Part shown: piece after piece, positions 1 through 12,459 of the stretch | Position numbering within the stretch: position 1 is the stretch's first letter | Layout of the letters: each line of letters opens with the position of its first letter | From: Polytrichum commune | Lineage: Eukaryota > Streptophyta > Polytrichopsida > Polytrichales > Polytrichaceae | NCBI GenBank assembly: GCA_950295325.1 | Contig: OX485805.1 | Span: 6,326,501-6,390,500, forward strand | DNA: 64,000 nt | Direction of reading: 5' to 3' | Translations under genes and position numbers: made by a program | The notes under the pieces: model-generated | Database searches by the model: none | Seen by the model: the letters and a program-made list of their open reading frames with translations, nothing else | Told to the model about the DNA's origin: nothing

Positions 1-309
1 CACAAACTCTGAGAATGTTGCATTGCAGACAAGTCTAAAGATTCCAATAGATTGATGAATTATAAACAATGGCATAAAGTAGAGGATGAAATAAAAAACG
101 GGATGATGTTGCCAAAAAGTGTTGAAATAAGGTATAAGGATGTAATTCTCCATCCACAATGGGGATAGAAAACCATGGCATTCACTCCACTGTTGCTTTA
201 TACCGATTTATCCTATTAGCGTGGGTGACCATTCGGAGTTACGCGTTGTTACATTTTAATTTCATTCTAAGTTATCAAGTGGGGTGTTTTCCAATTCTGG
301 ATATGGCTA

Positions 310-655
310 CTACACCAAAATAATGTGATTCAAAGTGATTTAAAAATTGGTGCACCATGTTGACTAGAGTGGTCTGCGTGACTTCTCATACGTAGCCAAG
401 TGCCATCCAAGCTAATGATATATATATATATATATATATTGGCACCATGGGAAGCAAGCATGAATGACAAGTGTCTTTGCTCGTAGGTTATTGTCCAAGG
501 ATTTTGAGGGGGTTGTGAGTGTTCATAGTGGTGTTCTTGTATGACAATTGATGTGGTTGATGAAGAGTGTGGGCCACACTCAATTATGTCTTTAGTGCAA
601 CTATTTATTTTATTTGTGTAAAATAAATAAATCTTTAGTGTACAGTCATACAATA
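310..655. repeat. Degenerate copy of a small dispersed MITE-like repeat
   Basis: This stretch shares ordered blocks with 1570-1760 and 10750-10955: a GTGCACCATGTTGACTAGAG-type block, 'gtggtctgcgtgacttct', then 'gatgaagagtgtgggccacac' and a terminal 'tttagtg' motif. A (TA)n microsatellite at about 418-440 interrupts it. The ends are too decayed to call inverted repeats or a target duplication. No gene is seen in the first 730 bases. Confidence 0.4.
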
Positions 656-739
656 CTCAACACAAAACTCCAAAACATAACCCATAATAACTTGAAAATT
701 AATGTGACTTTCCAAATTTGGAGAACATAACATGACTCA

Positions 740-1548
740 CAGGGTTGTCTATCGCGACGTCCTGCCACCGTCATGACGTCATGACGTGTCGTGTCGGGGC
801 GGACCCCTTCGTCACGACATAATAGGGTTCACGTAGGGTCATACTAGGGGGAAGCTAGTAGGGTGGGTAAAATATTTACCTTCTTGCCAAGGTGGCATCC
901 AATGTGGCAGAAAAATCCGACGTGGATGTGCATATTTCCCTTGCCAGGTAAATCATTTTGCCTTTGTGTTTATCATTATGTTAAAATCAAAGTAGTAAAA
1001 TATGACAAATGAGGGTGTGGGGGGGAGGGGAACGGAGCGGACGGGGACGGGAACGGATGCGGACGGGGGGAACGCCGGATGGGGTACCGGATGGAGGCCG
1101 GATGGGGTACGGATGGGGGCCGGATTGGGGTTCGGATTGGGGGGGAGGGGGTTCGGATTAGGGGGGGCCGGGCTCGGATGGGGGGGGGAGGGGGTTCGGA
1201 TGGGGGTGGGAGCGGGTTTGGATTAGGGGGGCCCGGGTTCGGATTAGGGGGGACCGGGTTCGGATGGGTGGGGGGGGGGGCCGGGTGCCGGATTGGGGGG
1301 GGGGGGGGGACGGGCGCTAGTAATTTTTTTCCCACTTTACCTCTACTTTGCTGACATGGCACCATACGTGGACATCGTAAATCCTACGTGTCCTGATTGG
1401 GGTAATGTAATTACACAAAAAAATACGGTAAAATTCAAGTTCGTCAAGATAAAGACGGCATCCGGCATAATGTCGTGACAGATACGTGTCGTGACGCCAC
1501 GACATTATGTCGGGATTAGCCTCCGTCATGACACAATAGACAACCCTG
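740..1548. mobile_element. hAT-type MITE with 8-bp target duplication
   Basis: An 809-bp non-autonomous element. The left end reads CAGGGTTGTCTATCG and the right end is its inverted counterpart (…CAATAGACAACCCTG), matching in the first 13 bases. It is flanked by a perfect 8-bp direct repeat, ATGACTCA, at 732-739 and 1549-1556. CA-starting inverted repeats plus an 8-bp duplication are the hallmark of the hAT superfamily. Subterminal regions carry several short palindromes built on GTCATGAC, TCGTGACG and ACATTATGTCG on both sides. The interior is a G-rich minisatellite with no transposase, so any movement would depend on an enzyme supplied elsewhere. The TIR differs from that of the intact hAT at 16.9 kb. 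Confidence 0.85.
1015..1318 (+). repeat. G-rich minisatellite core of the hAT MITE
   Basis: About 300 bases of irregular repeats built on GGATGGGGG, GGGTTCGGATTAGG and GGGCCGGG-like words with G runs up to about 9. The plus strand has many closely spaced G runs, which could form G-quadruplexes. It lies entirely within the MITE at 740-1548. Proline-rich and glycine-rich reading frames across it are composition artefacts. Confidence 0.85.
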
Positions 1549-1569
1549 ATGACTCAAGAGCTGATAGAC

Positions 1570-1760
1570 TACACTAAACATCTAATTTGGTGTGGCATTA
1601 AAAGTGGGTTGCAATGTTAATTGGAATGGTCTTTGTGACTTGTCATGTAACATCAAGTGCCACCTGACACCCACTCTAATTGCCACCCAATGTTTGTACG
1701 ACAACAATTGTGGGGTGATGATAAATAGTGTGGGTCATAGTAAATTAGGTGTTTAGTGTA
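1570..1760. mobile_element. 191-bp MITE with about 20-bp inverted repeats
   Basis: The left end TACACTAAACATCTAATTT is mirrored at the right end by AAATTAGGTGTTTAGTGTA, with one mismatch. The element is flanked by the trinucleotide GAC on both sides (1567-1569 and 1761-1763), a possible 3-bp target duplication. It has no coding capacity. Related decayed copies lie at 310-655 and 10750-10955, so this is a family. The superfamily is uncertain; a 3-bp duplication would suit PIF/Harbinger-like or CACTA-like elements. Confidence 0.7.
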
Positions 1761-1831
1761 GACGTGTGTAATATTTCCACACCAACCTTTGTGAAGTTCT
1801 TACATTGTGTTTTCTAGCCGTATACCATAGT

Positions 1832-2940
1832 CCTACCTCTTTAATACGACAACCTTGATGTAATGACACAAATTTTGTAAACTAAACTTTCTAGTTGAAC
1901 TCTACCTCTATAAGACGACTATGACATTGTTAATATGGCACTCTTAGACCCCCAAGATGTCATATTATAGAGGTAATAAATATATACATGGTGGATCCCA
2001 CACATGTATAAGTACACATTGAATATTAAGTTTATGTAACTTTCACATATGAAGTGTGGATAGAAGGAAATTTAATGTAAAATGATGTTCCAACACGGGA
2101 GCCCAAGTTCTTTACCTCAAAACCTTATCAAGAGACTCATTTAGCTTTTGTCTCTTTCACAACAATTTTTCCACCTTAATTGTAAACCAAGGTGCATAGT
2201 ATGTTTTCGAGCATTTTGAGCTCAATATTTATCAAATGGCTTTGATTTGCATGTTGTTGGAAACCTTATCAAAGTGCAGACTTTGCTAATGAGGATCTAC
2301 GAGAAAATCCAAGACTGACCAAGCAGTCCAAAGATTTGGCACTCTTTGTATTAGAACTGTAGCTTGGACAAGATGAGATGCCATTTAAAGATCATTTAAT
2401 AATGAAAGGTGCAATCATCATTGAAGTTGAATATTGCATGATAAAGTTGGTTGATATAGTCTTGGGACAGAGAATAGAGCCACCTAGTTTTTGACCTTAA
2501 TGAGGAGCCCTTAGACTCTTTAGGGGTTGATGAGAGACCTTCACATGTTGTGAAACTGGCAAATGCTCAACATCATGCTCAATTGTTAGGTAAATTTTAA
2601 TGAACAACCCATTTAGAGTTTACTCCTACAAATGTAATGAAACTGTAAGCCATATTGAAGAAGCTCAATAATATATCTTTTGCTAATTTGAAGTGGCAAC
2701 ATCAACGGACTATATATTCCTTCTTCAAGTCCACACAAATTTCATGATAGAATTTTGCATAAAGACATTTGAAAGAATATTTATTTAGTATATGTGACAA
2801 AATATCTAATGTGTGTTTTTGTGAAGTGCCTCTTTATTATGACAAAGAGGTCCACATTGTCATATTATTGACTATGTGACACCTTGATAATAATACGACA
2901 GTTTTCTTGTTTCTTGAATGTGTCATATTAAAGAGGTAGG
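1832..2940. mobile_element. Decayed TIR element, possibly pogo-like
   Basis: The left end CCTACCTCTTTAATACGACA is mirrored by TGTCATATTAAAGAGGTAGG at the right end (one mismatch). Inside are further subterminal copies of the same word: TACCTCTATAAGACGAC near 1901 and its inverse ATATTATAGAGGTA near 1960, and CCTCTTTATTATGACA near 2829. ACCTCTATAA-type ends resemble plant pogo/Lemi-type Tc1/mariner elements, from memory. The interior (about 2195-2760) reads like decayed coding sequence but has no open frame that I recognise. No clear target duplication was found, so the exact ends are uncertain. Confidence 0.5.
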
Positions 2941-4532
2941 ATTGAATGTACCTCCAAAAATAGCTTCTGTAATTTTCTCACCTCAAGCATCACAAGTGGC
3001 AACATTGCAAGCCATTGCATGCAGCAACCCAGAAGAAAGGACCCCTTTTTGGGGGTTTTTTGGCCTCAGTTGTCTGATCATGGGCACAAACCATAGAATC
3101 AAACACAGATTCAAACTATAAGTAGGAGCAAAGCTCGGAATGCTTCCTGAATGCTGGGAGGGAAAAAGAAAAAACTTTACATCATCATGAGATCACGGGT
3201 GACATATAAATTAGGGTTTGTTTAAATCCCACATCTGTGGAGCCGGAGCTCAATTCGCTCCTCACATCTGAAAACCCACCCAACCCATTTAATATTGAGG
3301 TGATGAAGATAAGACTCACTCGTCAGAGAAGAAAGGTAGAAATTGCTTTTCCTCCTCTCTCACAAATCCTTTCAGAGGATGGAACACTTTTCTGAGGGTC
3401 ATCAACCCGTCATCCTCCACTGACAGGTTTTTGTCAATACTCGCCAAGTCACTACATTTTCTCCATCAAGTCAATGCTGTTGACAAAGAAGGTGTTTTGT
3501 TCCCAGCCTGATTGAATATCAAGTGTTTGTTTAATTTATAATCTCCCTGCAATTAAACTGAAGTGCAGTCAACTTATGGACAGGAGCTGAGTTCAATCCC
3601 ATGCAAATTCTTCTTCAGTTCTCTACTATTTCTCAGTCATTGTTAGAATATAGTAGCTAACACAACTTAACTTAACTTAGTTTACCTATACCTTTGCAAA
3701 CATCTGCACTCAACAAGCTGCTTTCAAGTTTCGACTTTCATGTCCTGGACTGACAGGAGTTGAATTCCATAGCCCGTAGCCTGCAGCAAGTTAACCTAGG
3801 TACTTACACCCCACTAGCTTTACCTCCACCATCAATTTTCGTAATAATGTTGTCCTTTTTTCAGGGATAGCAGAGTTTCGCATGTGTACCATGCCATCTG
3901 CATTTTCCTTGCAGGTCGAGAGAAAAATATAAATAAAATTGCAAAGGTTGCAAAAAATATAGAAAGTGCGGCTCGGACGGGACTCATAAAGCCAGACTTC
4001 CACACACACACATAACTTACTTCAACTTATTACTTATCTGCAGCAAGAAAGCAAAGAAAGAAAACAAAGTGATCACTGGTACTTCCAACAAGTAATTTCA
4101 ACTTTCCAGCTTACACACACAGACAATCCCAGTCACAAGGAAGGATTAGGGAATAAGCTTCTTCCTCATTGCCCCTTTCACCTACCTCTCGTCTTCAAAT
4201 CCTTCAAATGGGCTTCCACTCCCCAACCTCCAGCCATAATATTTCATTCAACACACTCTGCCTGCGCTCTTGGTGATCATCGTCACCACCACCACCTCCT
4301 GCTGCCGCCCACATTGCTTGTGAGGCAGGCAGCTCTTTGATCAGTTGGTATGGCTTATGTTGTCAGGTCTACTAGCTCATACTGAGGGTTAGCCCTAATC
4401 TGCAAGCTTCTTCAGAGGGGACGGAAGAAGGTTTGCAAGTTTGCAAATTTTTGGGAGGTTTCTTGGTGGAGGAGTTGTTGTTGTGGTTGTTGGTGAGGTT
4501 GTGGGTGTGGTTGTGGGGAGGAGGAAGCAAGC
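2941..4532. other. Upstream region of the LAX gene
   Basis: No gene was recognised here. The last 250 bases before the LAX ATG are rich in CACCACCACC and then GTTGTTG/GTGGTTG repeats, and are a plausible 5' untranslated leader. Promoter elements cannot be assigned by eye with any certainty. Short open frames in this interval have no recognisable similarity. Confidence 0.4.
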
Positions 4533-7500
4533 ATGGCAGTGAATGGTGGGAGGATGATGGGTGGGTTTGAGGCATCGGAGCTAGAGAGTGGGAATGGGAT
4601 TGCAGCTCATGGCAATGGATCATCAGTTGGGAAGGAAGGTTTGGCGGATGGTACCGGAGGCATGCATACAAGTGGTGGCGGCGGCGGTGATGGTGGTGGA
4701 AGAGTAGGAGCTTTTTTGCAGAAAACCATCTGGCATGGCGGGTCAGTGTATGATGCTTGGCTTAATGCTGTCTCCGCCCAGGTATAGCTTACTTGGAGCA
4801 ACCCCAATCAACTGGCAATCCAACAGCTTCCAAACTCCAAACTCCAAATTCACCATCTTTACTTCATCTTCCATACTCCCTTACAATTCCCAAGTTTGTT
4901 TGAGTTTGGTTGAAGCTGTTTGTTGTGCATCATCCTCCCTCTTGCTGCATGCAATAACTGGTTATTGAGGTGGCCGAGGTTTGAGCAGTAGACCTTGGAC
5001 ATGTCAACATCCCAACTCGCCTAAGTCCTCCTCCTCCACCTTCGGTTCCCGAACCATCCATCTGTTCCTCCGGACTCCCTTAAAATGCCCAACTTGCGTT
5101 AGACTTGCAGTCTGCAAAGAAGCGTGTTTATTTTATGAATTTATTAAGAGTCGATTCTTCATCCTCCAAGTTCCTGCATGCATTGACTCGGTGGGGGCAT
5201 TGGAGTGGGCGAGGTTTAGTTTAGTAGACCCTTGGACATGTCGACTCCCCAATTGCTCAACATCTGAAACTGTATTTCTTAGTTGAAGCTTCTGCCATGG
5301 AATTTAGCTCATCATATACCCTGGCATGGGAAAACTAGTTTGTAATGATTTCTCTACTTCCCAAGTTTGCTTCAGTGGCCGAGGTTCATGTGAACTCTAA
5401 ATTCAGTTAGTGAGTGGAGAATTGCTCAACAGGTCAGATTTTTTTAAAAGAAAAAGAAGAAGTTGAAGAAGTTTGTGCCATGGAAGTAGAGTGGTTTATG
5501 AGTCCCACATGATCCCCACAGCTTGATTCTAGTGCCTCAAATGTTTGACTGAAGGAATTGGCCTAGTCGACTAACCTTTGAAGGTTTGACAGTATTTGGG
5601 ATACATGGGACTACTACTACTACTACTGCTGCATGCTGTTTGTTTCAACTGTAGCAATTGCAACTGCAGGCAAGGCGGTTGGGTTGATTGGGTTCCATTT
5701 CTTTTGAGAGTTTTGATTGGTGATGGAAATAATTTGGTCCCAATTTGGTGCAGGTTGGGCAAGTGATTCTGTCGATGCCCAGCTCCTACTCCCAGATGGG
5801 TTACAAGTGGGGCTTGGTTTTCCACCTCCTCTATGTCACAATTGGTGTGTACACTTGCTACCTGCTTGCACGTCTGTACGTGGAGTACCGAAGTCGCAAG
5901 GAAAAGGAGGGTGTGGAGTTCAAGAGACATGTCATCCAGGTAACAATTTGGAGAAAAAACAACTCAACAACAAGCCATCCATCCATTCATTAATTAATTA
6001 ACTCAACATCATGATGAATTCAGAAAGTGGAAACATATTAGTTTGTTTTTCAAGTTTCCACATCATCCCAATCCTTTTCAAAGTGGAAAGGCAAATTTTG
6101 TTTGTTTTTCTCAGATTTAATGATCAACCCTTCAATCTTTCTTCAGAGATATTCCCTATTTTAATGTGGCTGTGGTTGGAAACTCATTGGGCAGTACCAT
6201 GAGCTGGTGGGATCATTTTGCGGTCCTTGGGCAGGAAGGATCTCTCTCTTCTTCAACATTGTCACTGTGGGGGCTGTTGCCGTGTTACAGATCATTGCTT
6301 GTGCCAGGTCAGAAATGAAAATCCTCAAACTTGATCCACCCACTGCATGATTTTTTTTTGAAAATAAAATTGACAGTCAATATATTCCTTCCCTTCCAAG
6401 AATTAAGGAACCTGGTTGAATGAATGATATATCATTATTACTGGAAGATGACTCATGATTGTGACTAATTCTATATGGTTACATGCTGTAATTCTCGTGT
6501 GATTGCAGTGAAGCATACTACTTGAACTCACGCCTTACCAAGAGAACTTGGGCTGTGATCTTCGGAGGCTTGTCTCTCACCATTGACTTGCTTCCAACGA
6601 TTCACAACTTTCGAATCTTCTCCTTCGTAGGTGTGCTCACCACGACATACACTGCTTGGTACATATTGACAGCCGCCATAACCCATGGACAGGTATAATT
6701 GCTGCCCCTCATCAACTCCACTCCGGTGGCTTGCACTTTGCTCAAGAAAATTTTGGATCATCTGTGAGGTTGGAGGTTTAGAAGTTACCTCTGATTGTCT
6801 TGGCACACTGAGTTCGACTTGCAATTTCTTTCCAGGATAGGTAAAATGTAACAACAGGAATATGGGTGCCTCTGTAGCAGTAAGTAGTATGATCCTGTAT
6901 GCATCGTGCTGAACTCATCACTCCAAACCTGTGGGCTCTCAGTCCAAAGTGGATCTGCATACGTTTCAGATTCAGAAGCTACCTAAGCAGTTCTGATCTG
7001 ATCTGATCCACACTGAATAGCCCTTGGATGCAAGATCTCTAAGTTTGAAGTTTTGACCTGATTTTAGTAGCTTTCTTCATGATTCTTGTTTTCAGAAATA
7101 GGTGACATGAAGGCATGAGTGTGTTTAACCTTCAAGAATAGTAGAAGAACTTCAATTTTCTATGAATTACCACTGCATGAGCTCCCACAAGAAGAATGCG
7201 TGTCAGAGTTTTATATTATGAGGCTTGCAGACGGTTGGGGAAAAATACTTGAGTAACTGTTTTTTGGAAATATTATAATTGTCCTTGCTACATACTACTG
7301 TACTTGGGAGGGACTTCCAATGGGGCAATTCACCACAGGGGGGAAAAACACATGGTAAAGTGGTAGGGTCCTAGTTCTCCAGTGAAGTTGGGAGTTGTCC
7401 GCTTTAGTCAGTCGTCCAAAAACTTCCTTGTTGTGCACGTACATCCTGTTGGAGAACTTATCACTTATGGAGGGAAAAAAGGGGAAAGAAGCAAGGGTTG

Positions 7501-10500
7501 TACAAATATACCACACTTATTGGAGGAAACCAAAAACTGCCACCATGTCATGTTGGTTCGTAGCATCATATGATCTCCTGTGGAGTTCTAACACTTCTTG
7601 TTTCATTGGCTTCGATCAGAGTCCAGGTGTTACTCATCATGGCCCCACAAGCTTGCAGACATTCTTCACGGGCACAACCAACATCCTGTTCGGCACAGGA
7701 GGTCACGCAGTCACTATGTAAGTTTATTTATTTATTTTTAAATAATAATTTTAAGAAAAGAAAAGGTTATCCTGACAAATGAAACGCTAAGTGATTTCAT
7801 TCAAGCTAGAAAAACTTAAGAATACTGGCGTCCGGGAGAGACTTTTGGGGATGATTGGTCGAGATCTTAGCGTTTCCAAGCTTCCTAGTCCAACCGGTTA
7901 CATGTTGACTTCTTTCGGTTTTTCTTCATTAATTAAAGGTGTATTCTATAAATCCCTCTAAAAGGATCGGTAATAATCCTAAAGTCTTGAACTTGAACCC
8001 ATTGTTTCTCAAATTCAACCAGGTGATCTGTAAGTGGGGGTCGGTTTTCCCCGTTCATTGAAGAATACTAGAGCAGGCTAACTAGACTCGAGGAATTGGT
8101 CACAAGATTTTTAAATATCAAGGTTTTGTTTGTGTGCTACTGTTTAGTTAGTCTGAAAACATAAAGTTTTCAACATAAATTTGAATGTCATGGCCAAGGG
8201 TTTGTGGTGTCTTCGGAAACCCATTTATGTGTAAGGTGAAAATGTATTGAACTACCTATTCCATAGCTTGGTAATGTCAATTTTAAAATGAGACTGATCT
8301 AGTCTAGTCTAGTCTAGTGGGGGTCTAGTTGGAGTGATTTGGTTGTCAATCTGAAAGCGACAAGTTGCTTTTATTAGAGTTTTATGTCGACGCCGCAAAC
8401 CTCAAGCCGTGTTGCGCCACCCATAGAACAAAGGATTCAAAGTGTACGATGGTTGTACAAAGGAAGCCATAAAGTTGCAACATATTCCAAACCTTTGAAC
8501 TTCTACCGAGATCAGTAGTTAGTCCTTCAGTTTTCCTAAGTTGCTTCAAGGACTCATCCAAGGACTAATCATGCTCACACACTAGGTACACTTGTGGTAG
8601 GGCCAGAGAATGTGTTAATAACTAACAAACTAGAAACTTAGGATCAAGGTTATAATACTGGCTTAGAGGTACATGAGTGATAGTACCTCATGTTGCCCTA
8701 AGCTCTCTATTTCAGTTCCCGATCGCCTTGTTTGTTTTTTGGGCAATGAAATAAAATTGATTCATTTTCTCCAAAAAGAAAAAGAAAATAGAAGCTATTG
8801 TAACGAACTTTGGTTATCAACAAAAAGATAAGTAGATGGCAGTTTGTTTAGTTACCACAAGTTGCAACTAGTACAAACTTGAGTTGAACTTCTCAGATTT
8901 GACTCACGGAGAAAGGAAATTATATCATACTCGCATACCTGCCATTCATCCAACATAAAAGCTGTGGATTAGTATGCAGCCCGGAGGCTACTAGAATGAG
9001 TTTTAAAGACCCCGAATTAGTCTCTCTCCATTCCTCCCAGTTGAATTCAACTCTACTTATTGATGAATGTAATGCTTCTGGAAGCACATGATGTTCAAGT
9101 TCAACAAGGCAGCTGTCCTTCTCCCAGGTTAATACGCCCGTCACAGTGTTCGGTGAGATTTTTGGGCATAATCAGTCAAGATTTCAGTGTTTCCAAGTAT
9201 AAGCGGTTACATGTTTGTGATCTTTATTAATTTGAAGTATATTCCATAGATTCCACTAAAGTGATTGGTACTTCTCTGGGAGTCTTGATGAAACTACAAC
9301 CGATTGTTTCTCAAACTCAACCGGTTCATCGGTAACTAGCGATTGGTTCTCCCCGGTCATTGTTCCATCAGTTACCACACATTGCATTACGACAGCTGGA
9401 TCAACAGCTTAGTTTGATTTCACTAACGGTCTTGGGGATGTTGATATTCAATGAAATGTGCAGAGAGATCATGCACGCGATGTGGAAACCAGTGAGATAC
9501 AAATACGTATACGTGGCGTGCACATTATTTGTGTTGACAATCAGCGTGCCCCATTCGGTTGCCATGTACTGGGCGTATGGCGACAAGCTCAATCATCAGA
9601 GCAACGCATTGGCGCTCTTGCCTGTCTCATATGCCCGTTCCACTGCCCTCGGTTTCATGATCATTCATCAGGTATGCCTTCTTATTCAACAAACTCTGAT
9701 CTGATTCAATCTTATCCTCTCTTATCATCCGACAGTTCAACTGCAGCATCATATCAACGATCTGTGACTTGTTGAGATTCACACCCACCAGTGTCCGAGG
9801 AGATTTTTGAGCTCAATTGGTTGACATCCTAGTGTTCCCAAGTCCAACTGGTTACATCTTGACATCTTTCGGTTTTTCTTTATCAATTTGAGGTGTATTC
9901 CTTAAATTCCTCTAACTGATCACTGAGGCTAACAAGGCTCACAATGCTAAATATCAATGATGCATTGTGAGCCTTAGAATTGTAAGGTTCAAGGCTTAGG
10001 TGATCAGGATGGCTTAGGTGTTTTGTCATGAGCTGCCTAAACCCTCTCTCGACTTCAGGTTTCTGGAAACAAAACTAAAACGTTTCATTTGTCTCAAAAA
10101 AGAGAAAAAAAGAGTTTTTTTTCAAAAATAAAAATAAAAATAATTAAATTTGGTAAAATTGACCGCTGCACATGGGGATAGTTTCTGACTTTTGTGAAGG
10201 AGTCTTTTTCCAAGGCAGTCAATTATTTAATGTTGGAGTTAATGTGTTTTATTTTTATTTTTATTTTTTTACAGGCAATTGCATTTGGACTATACATTAT
10301 GCCCCTGAATTTCATGTGGGAGAAGCTTTGGGGAGTGCACCAGTCACATTACCTCAAGAGGATTGCAGTGCGGATCCCCATCGGCTGCCTGCTGTGGTTG
10401 TTGGCCCTCATGTTCCCATTCTTTGGACCGTTGAACTCCTTGATCGGATCGCTCTTCATGAGCTTCTCCGTCTTCATCATCCCCACTCTTGTTTATACCT

Positions 10501-11495
10501 ACACTTTCTGGACACCGGCCGCGCGCCAGGTAACATTTTTTAAACAGATCTCATGTGCCATCAACCAAACCTAGATATTGTATTTTTTTATTACACCTCA
10601 CTACCAAACCAATCCAAAATTCATTCACATATAAAGTGCCACATCAAAGCTCATTCGCACCCCTGAAGAGAACAAAACTCAATTGCACGGTCTCTTTGTT
10701 GTCCATTTGTTCTAACTTCCCAACCCGCCTTCCATTCTAATCTCACTACACTTACCACAAACATTTGATGAATTTAGTGTGGCATTCAATCAATGTGCCA
10801 TGTTAATGAGAGCGGTCTTCATGACTTTGTAGTTTAGTATCGACTGTCATATTACACTCTGTAGTTGTCGTCTAGTGATAGCAAAACAAGTCATGTGGGT
10901 TGATGATGAATAATGTGGACCACACTAAGTTAAATTAGGTGTTAGATGTACATTTCTATTGCTCACCTTCTACCTACTCATTTTCTAAATAATCCAAAGG
11001 TGGGGATACTCGACCCTTAAGATTTCCCTGCAAGAACTTTTAAACCAGGATAACCTTACACTAATCCGTAGGGTTTGCAAGGGTAGGTCACAGAAGAAAC
11101 TAATTAAGGGAAGAGAGGGATGGGGTCTACCCACTTTAGAACTTGATTTAATTAATGACTGGTTGGATACATATGCTAATTGAACCTTGAACAAATGGTT
11201 GGACCGGTATATCAAACTCAAAGTAGACATTAAGTACTTGCTTCCTTGCAATCTTGAGTAGACTCTGTGATTGATTCAAACATTGCTTCACATGATGTGA
11301 TTGCAGAACCAGGCGGAGAAACCGGGCAAGGTTAGGAGGCTTATTGGATGGCCAGGCATGTTAAGCATCAACATAGTTGTGGCTTCAATCATATTTGTGT
11401 GCGGAACTGGGTTTGGAAGCTGGGCGAGTGTCAATAACATCATCCAACAAGTGCAAACCTTTGGTATTTTCCAAGCTTGCTATCAATGCAGCTAG
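4533..11495 (+). CDS. LAX: AUX1/LAX-family auxin influx carrier (8 exons, 493 aa)
   Basis: Exons are 4533-4781, 5754-5939, 6195-6307, 6509-6692, 7620-7717, 9464-9671, 10275-10529 and 11307-11495. All junctions are GT-AG, and the frame is kept to the stop TAG. The product is a plasma-membrane proton symporter family that imports indole-3-acetic acid (amino acid/auxin permease). Diagnostic family words are WHGGSVYDAW, YVEYRSRKEKEG, GGHAVTIEIMHAMWKP, FPFFGPLNS, and the C-terminal FGSWASVNN and CYQC. The first about 60 residues are a Gly-rich, poorly conserved cytosolic tail, as usual. The length is close to Arabidopsis AUX1. The start sits in GCAAGCATGGCA, a good plant start context. Introns 5 and 6 carry MITE copies. 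Several normally conserved positions differ from flowering-plant LAX, so this looks like a divergent or early-branching copy. It appears intact. Confidence 0.95.
7826..8060. mobile_element. hAT-like MITE (CARTG family) in LAX intron 5
   Basis: A 235-bp element flanked by the perfect 8-bp direct repeat AAGAATAC (7818-7825 and 8061-8068). The right end, reversed, reads CAATGAACGGGGAAAACC; the left end is a diverged TGGCGTCCGGGAGAG. The interior shares 'tccaaccggttacatgttgac' and 'caaattcaacc' blocks with copies at 9144-9362, 12460-12685 and 63339-63553. It is non-coding and lies within the transcribed intron. Confidence 0.75.
9144..9362. mobile_element. Second CARTG-family MITE in LAX intron 5
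   Basis: The left end CAGTGTTCGGTGAGA and the reversed right end CAATGACCGGGGAGAACC form a TIR pair of the same family as 7826-8060. The flanking octamers (GCCCGTCA and TTCCATCA) match at only 5 of 8 positions, suggesting an older insertion. Its right end lies about 100 bp upstream of exon 6, so intron 5 has grown by at least two insertions. Confidence 0.65.
9788..9925. mobile_element. Truncated CARTG-family MITE in LAX intron 6
   Basis: It starts CAGTGTCCGAGGAGATTTTTGAG and continues through the 'ccaactggttacatcttgacatctttcggtttttctt' block typical of the family. It loses similarity near 9925 before reaching the other inverted repeat. It is a half copy with no matching end or target duplication. 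Confidence 0.55.
10750..10955. repeat. Decayed MITE copy in LAX intron 7
   Basis: It matches the order of blocks in the 1570-1760 element: 'tttagtgtggcatt', 'gtgccatgttaatgagag', 'gatgatgaataatgtggaccacac' and 'taaattaggtgtta'. The terminal repeats are eroded. It lies between LAX exons 7 and 8. Confidence 0.5.
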
Positions 11496-12459
11496 GGATT
11501 AGGTTACCAGACATAGCCATTTGGGCGTTGACATCTCGTCTAGGCCCTCCGATCATGGAGACCTACGGCTCAGATTGAAGACGGAGCACATGTTATGAGG
11601 GTTGTGTTCTAGGGGATTGGAGTCATCCTCTTCCCCAATCGTGGAACGTCACCTCATGCGTCAAAATGGTTATAGCATAATTGGATTGATCTCCGACACC
11701 ATTACAACAACAACCTAGGCTTACAAAATGCTAAAACCCTGAACCCTAAACTTTAAGGCCTCCTAAAACCTTACAAACACGATATCCCAAAACTTGGAAG
11801 GGTTTTCTACATGATTATATTACGACCACCCCCCTTTGCTGGTAGCCCACTCTGGAGAAATAAATGGGGTCGGAGTGTCACACTTTTGTGATTGATAAAC
11901 TTTCGCTGTTGCGGAGGCTGCGACGAGTATTTCGGTTTTGATCTGGTACTAACTTAAGTTAGCTATTTCTTGTGGAAGGAATGGGTATTGATATCCCAGC
12001 AGCCAATCATCCTGTACCATGTGTATTTTACATAGTTTGGCAGTACAAATAAATACCATCATCCTTTTAGAGTTCAGTTACATGAGCCAGTGTGTTTCTA
12101 AGGTTTCGTTGTATAAAAAGTTATTGCTGAATCATCCTCTATGGTAGAGTAGGGTAGCAGCCAGGCCTTTACGTCTAAAGCCCAAAGAAGCTCTCTAGGT
12201 ATCATCAGGGAAACCTGACTCAGTGCGAAAAACATTTGTTTTGATCCCTTAATTGGCTCTTCCATTTCATGGGCAAGAAAAAATTATACTGCACTTGGAG
12301 TTCTGGTTTGGGTAGCCTTTCAACTTCTTCTCTGCTTCCATGATTATGTCCACCTCTGCTTCCTTGAATAACTTAGTAAGAGACCCTGGCCAAGTTTACA
12401 ACACCCAAGGTCCTGTAAATTTGTATCAGAGAACAAAAAATTATGTGGAGGAGCTACAC
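11496..12459. other. 3' flank of the LAX gene
   Basis: No gene was recognised. The first few hundred bases are the likely 3' untranslated region and terminator zone. The rest has no open frame of note and ends at the 8-bp duplication of the next MITE. Confidence 0.4.

Noticed and set aside
976-1365. Proline-rich (minus) and glycine-rich (plus) open frames
   Set aside because: They are read-throughs of the G-rich minisatellite inside a MITE, with no complex protein sequence.
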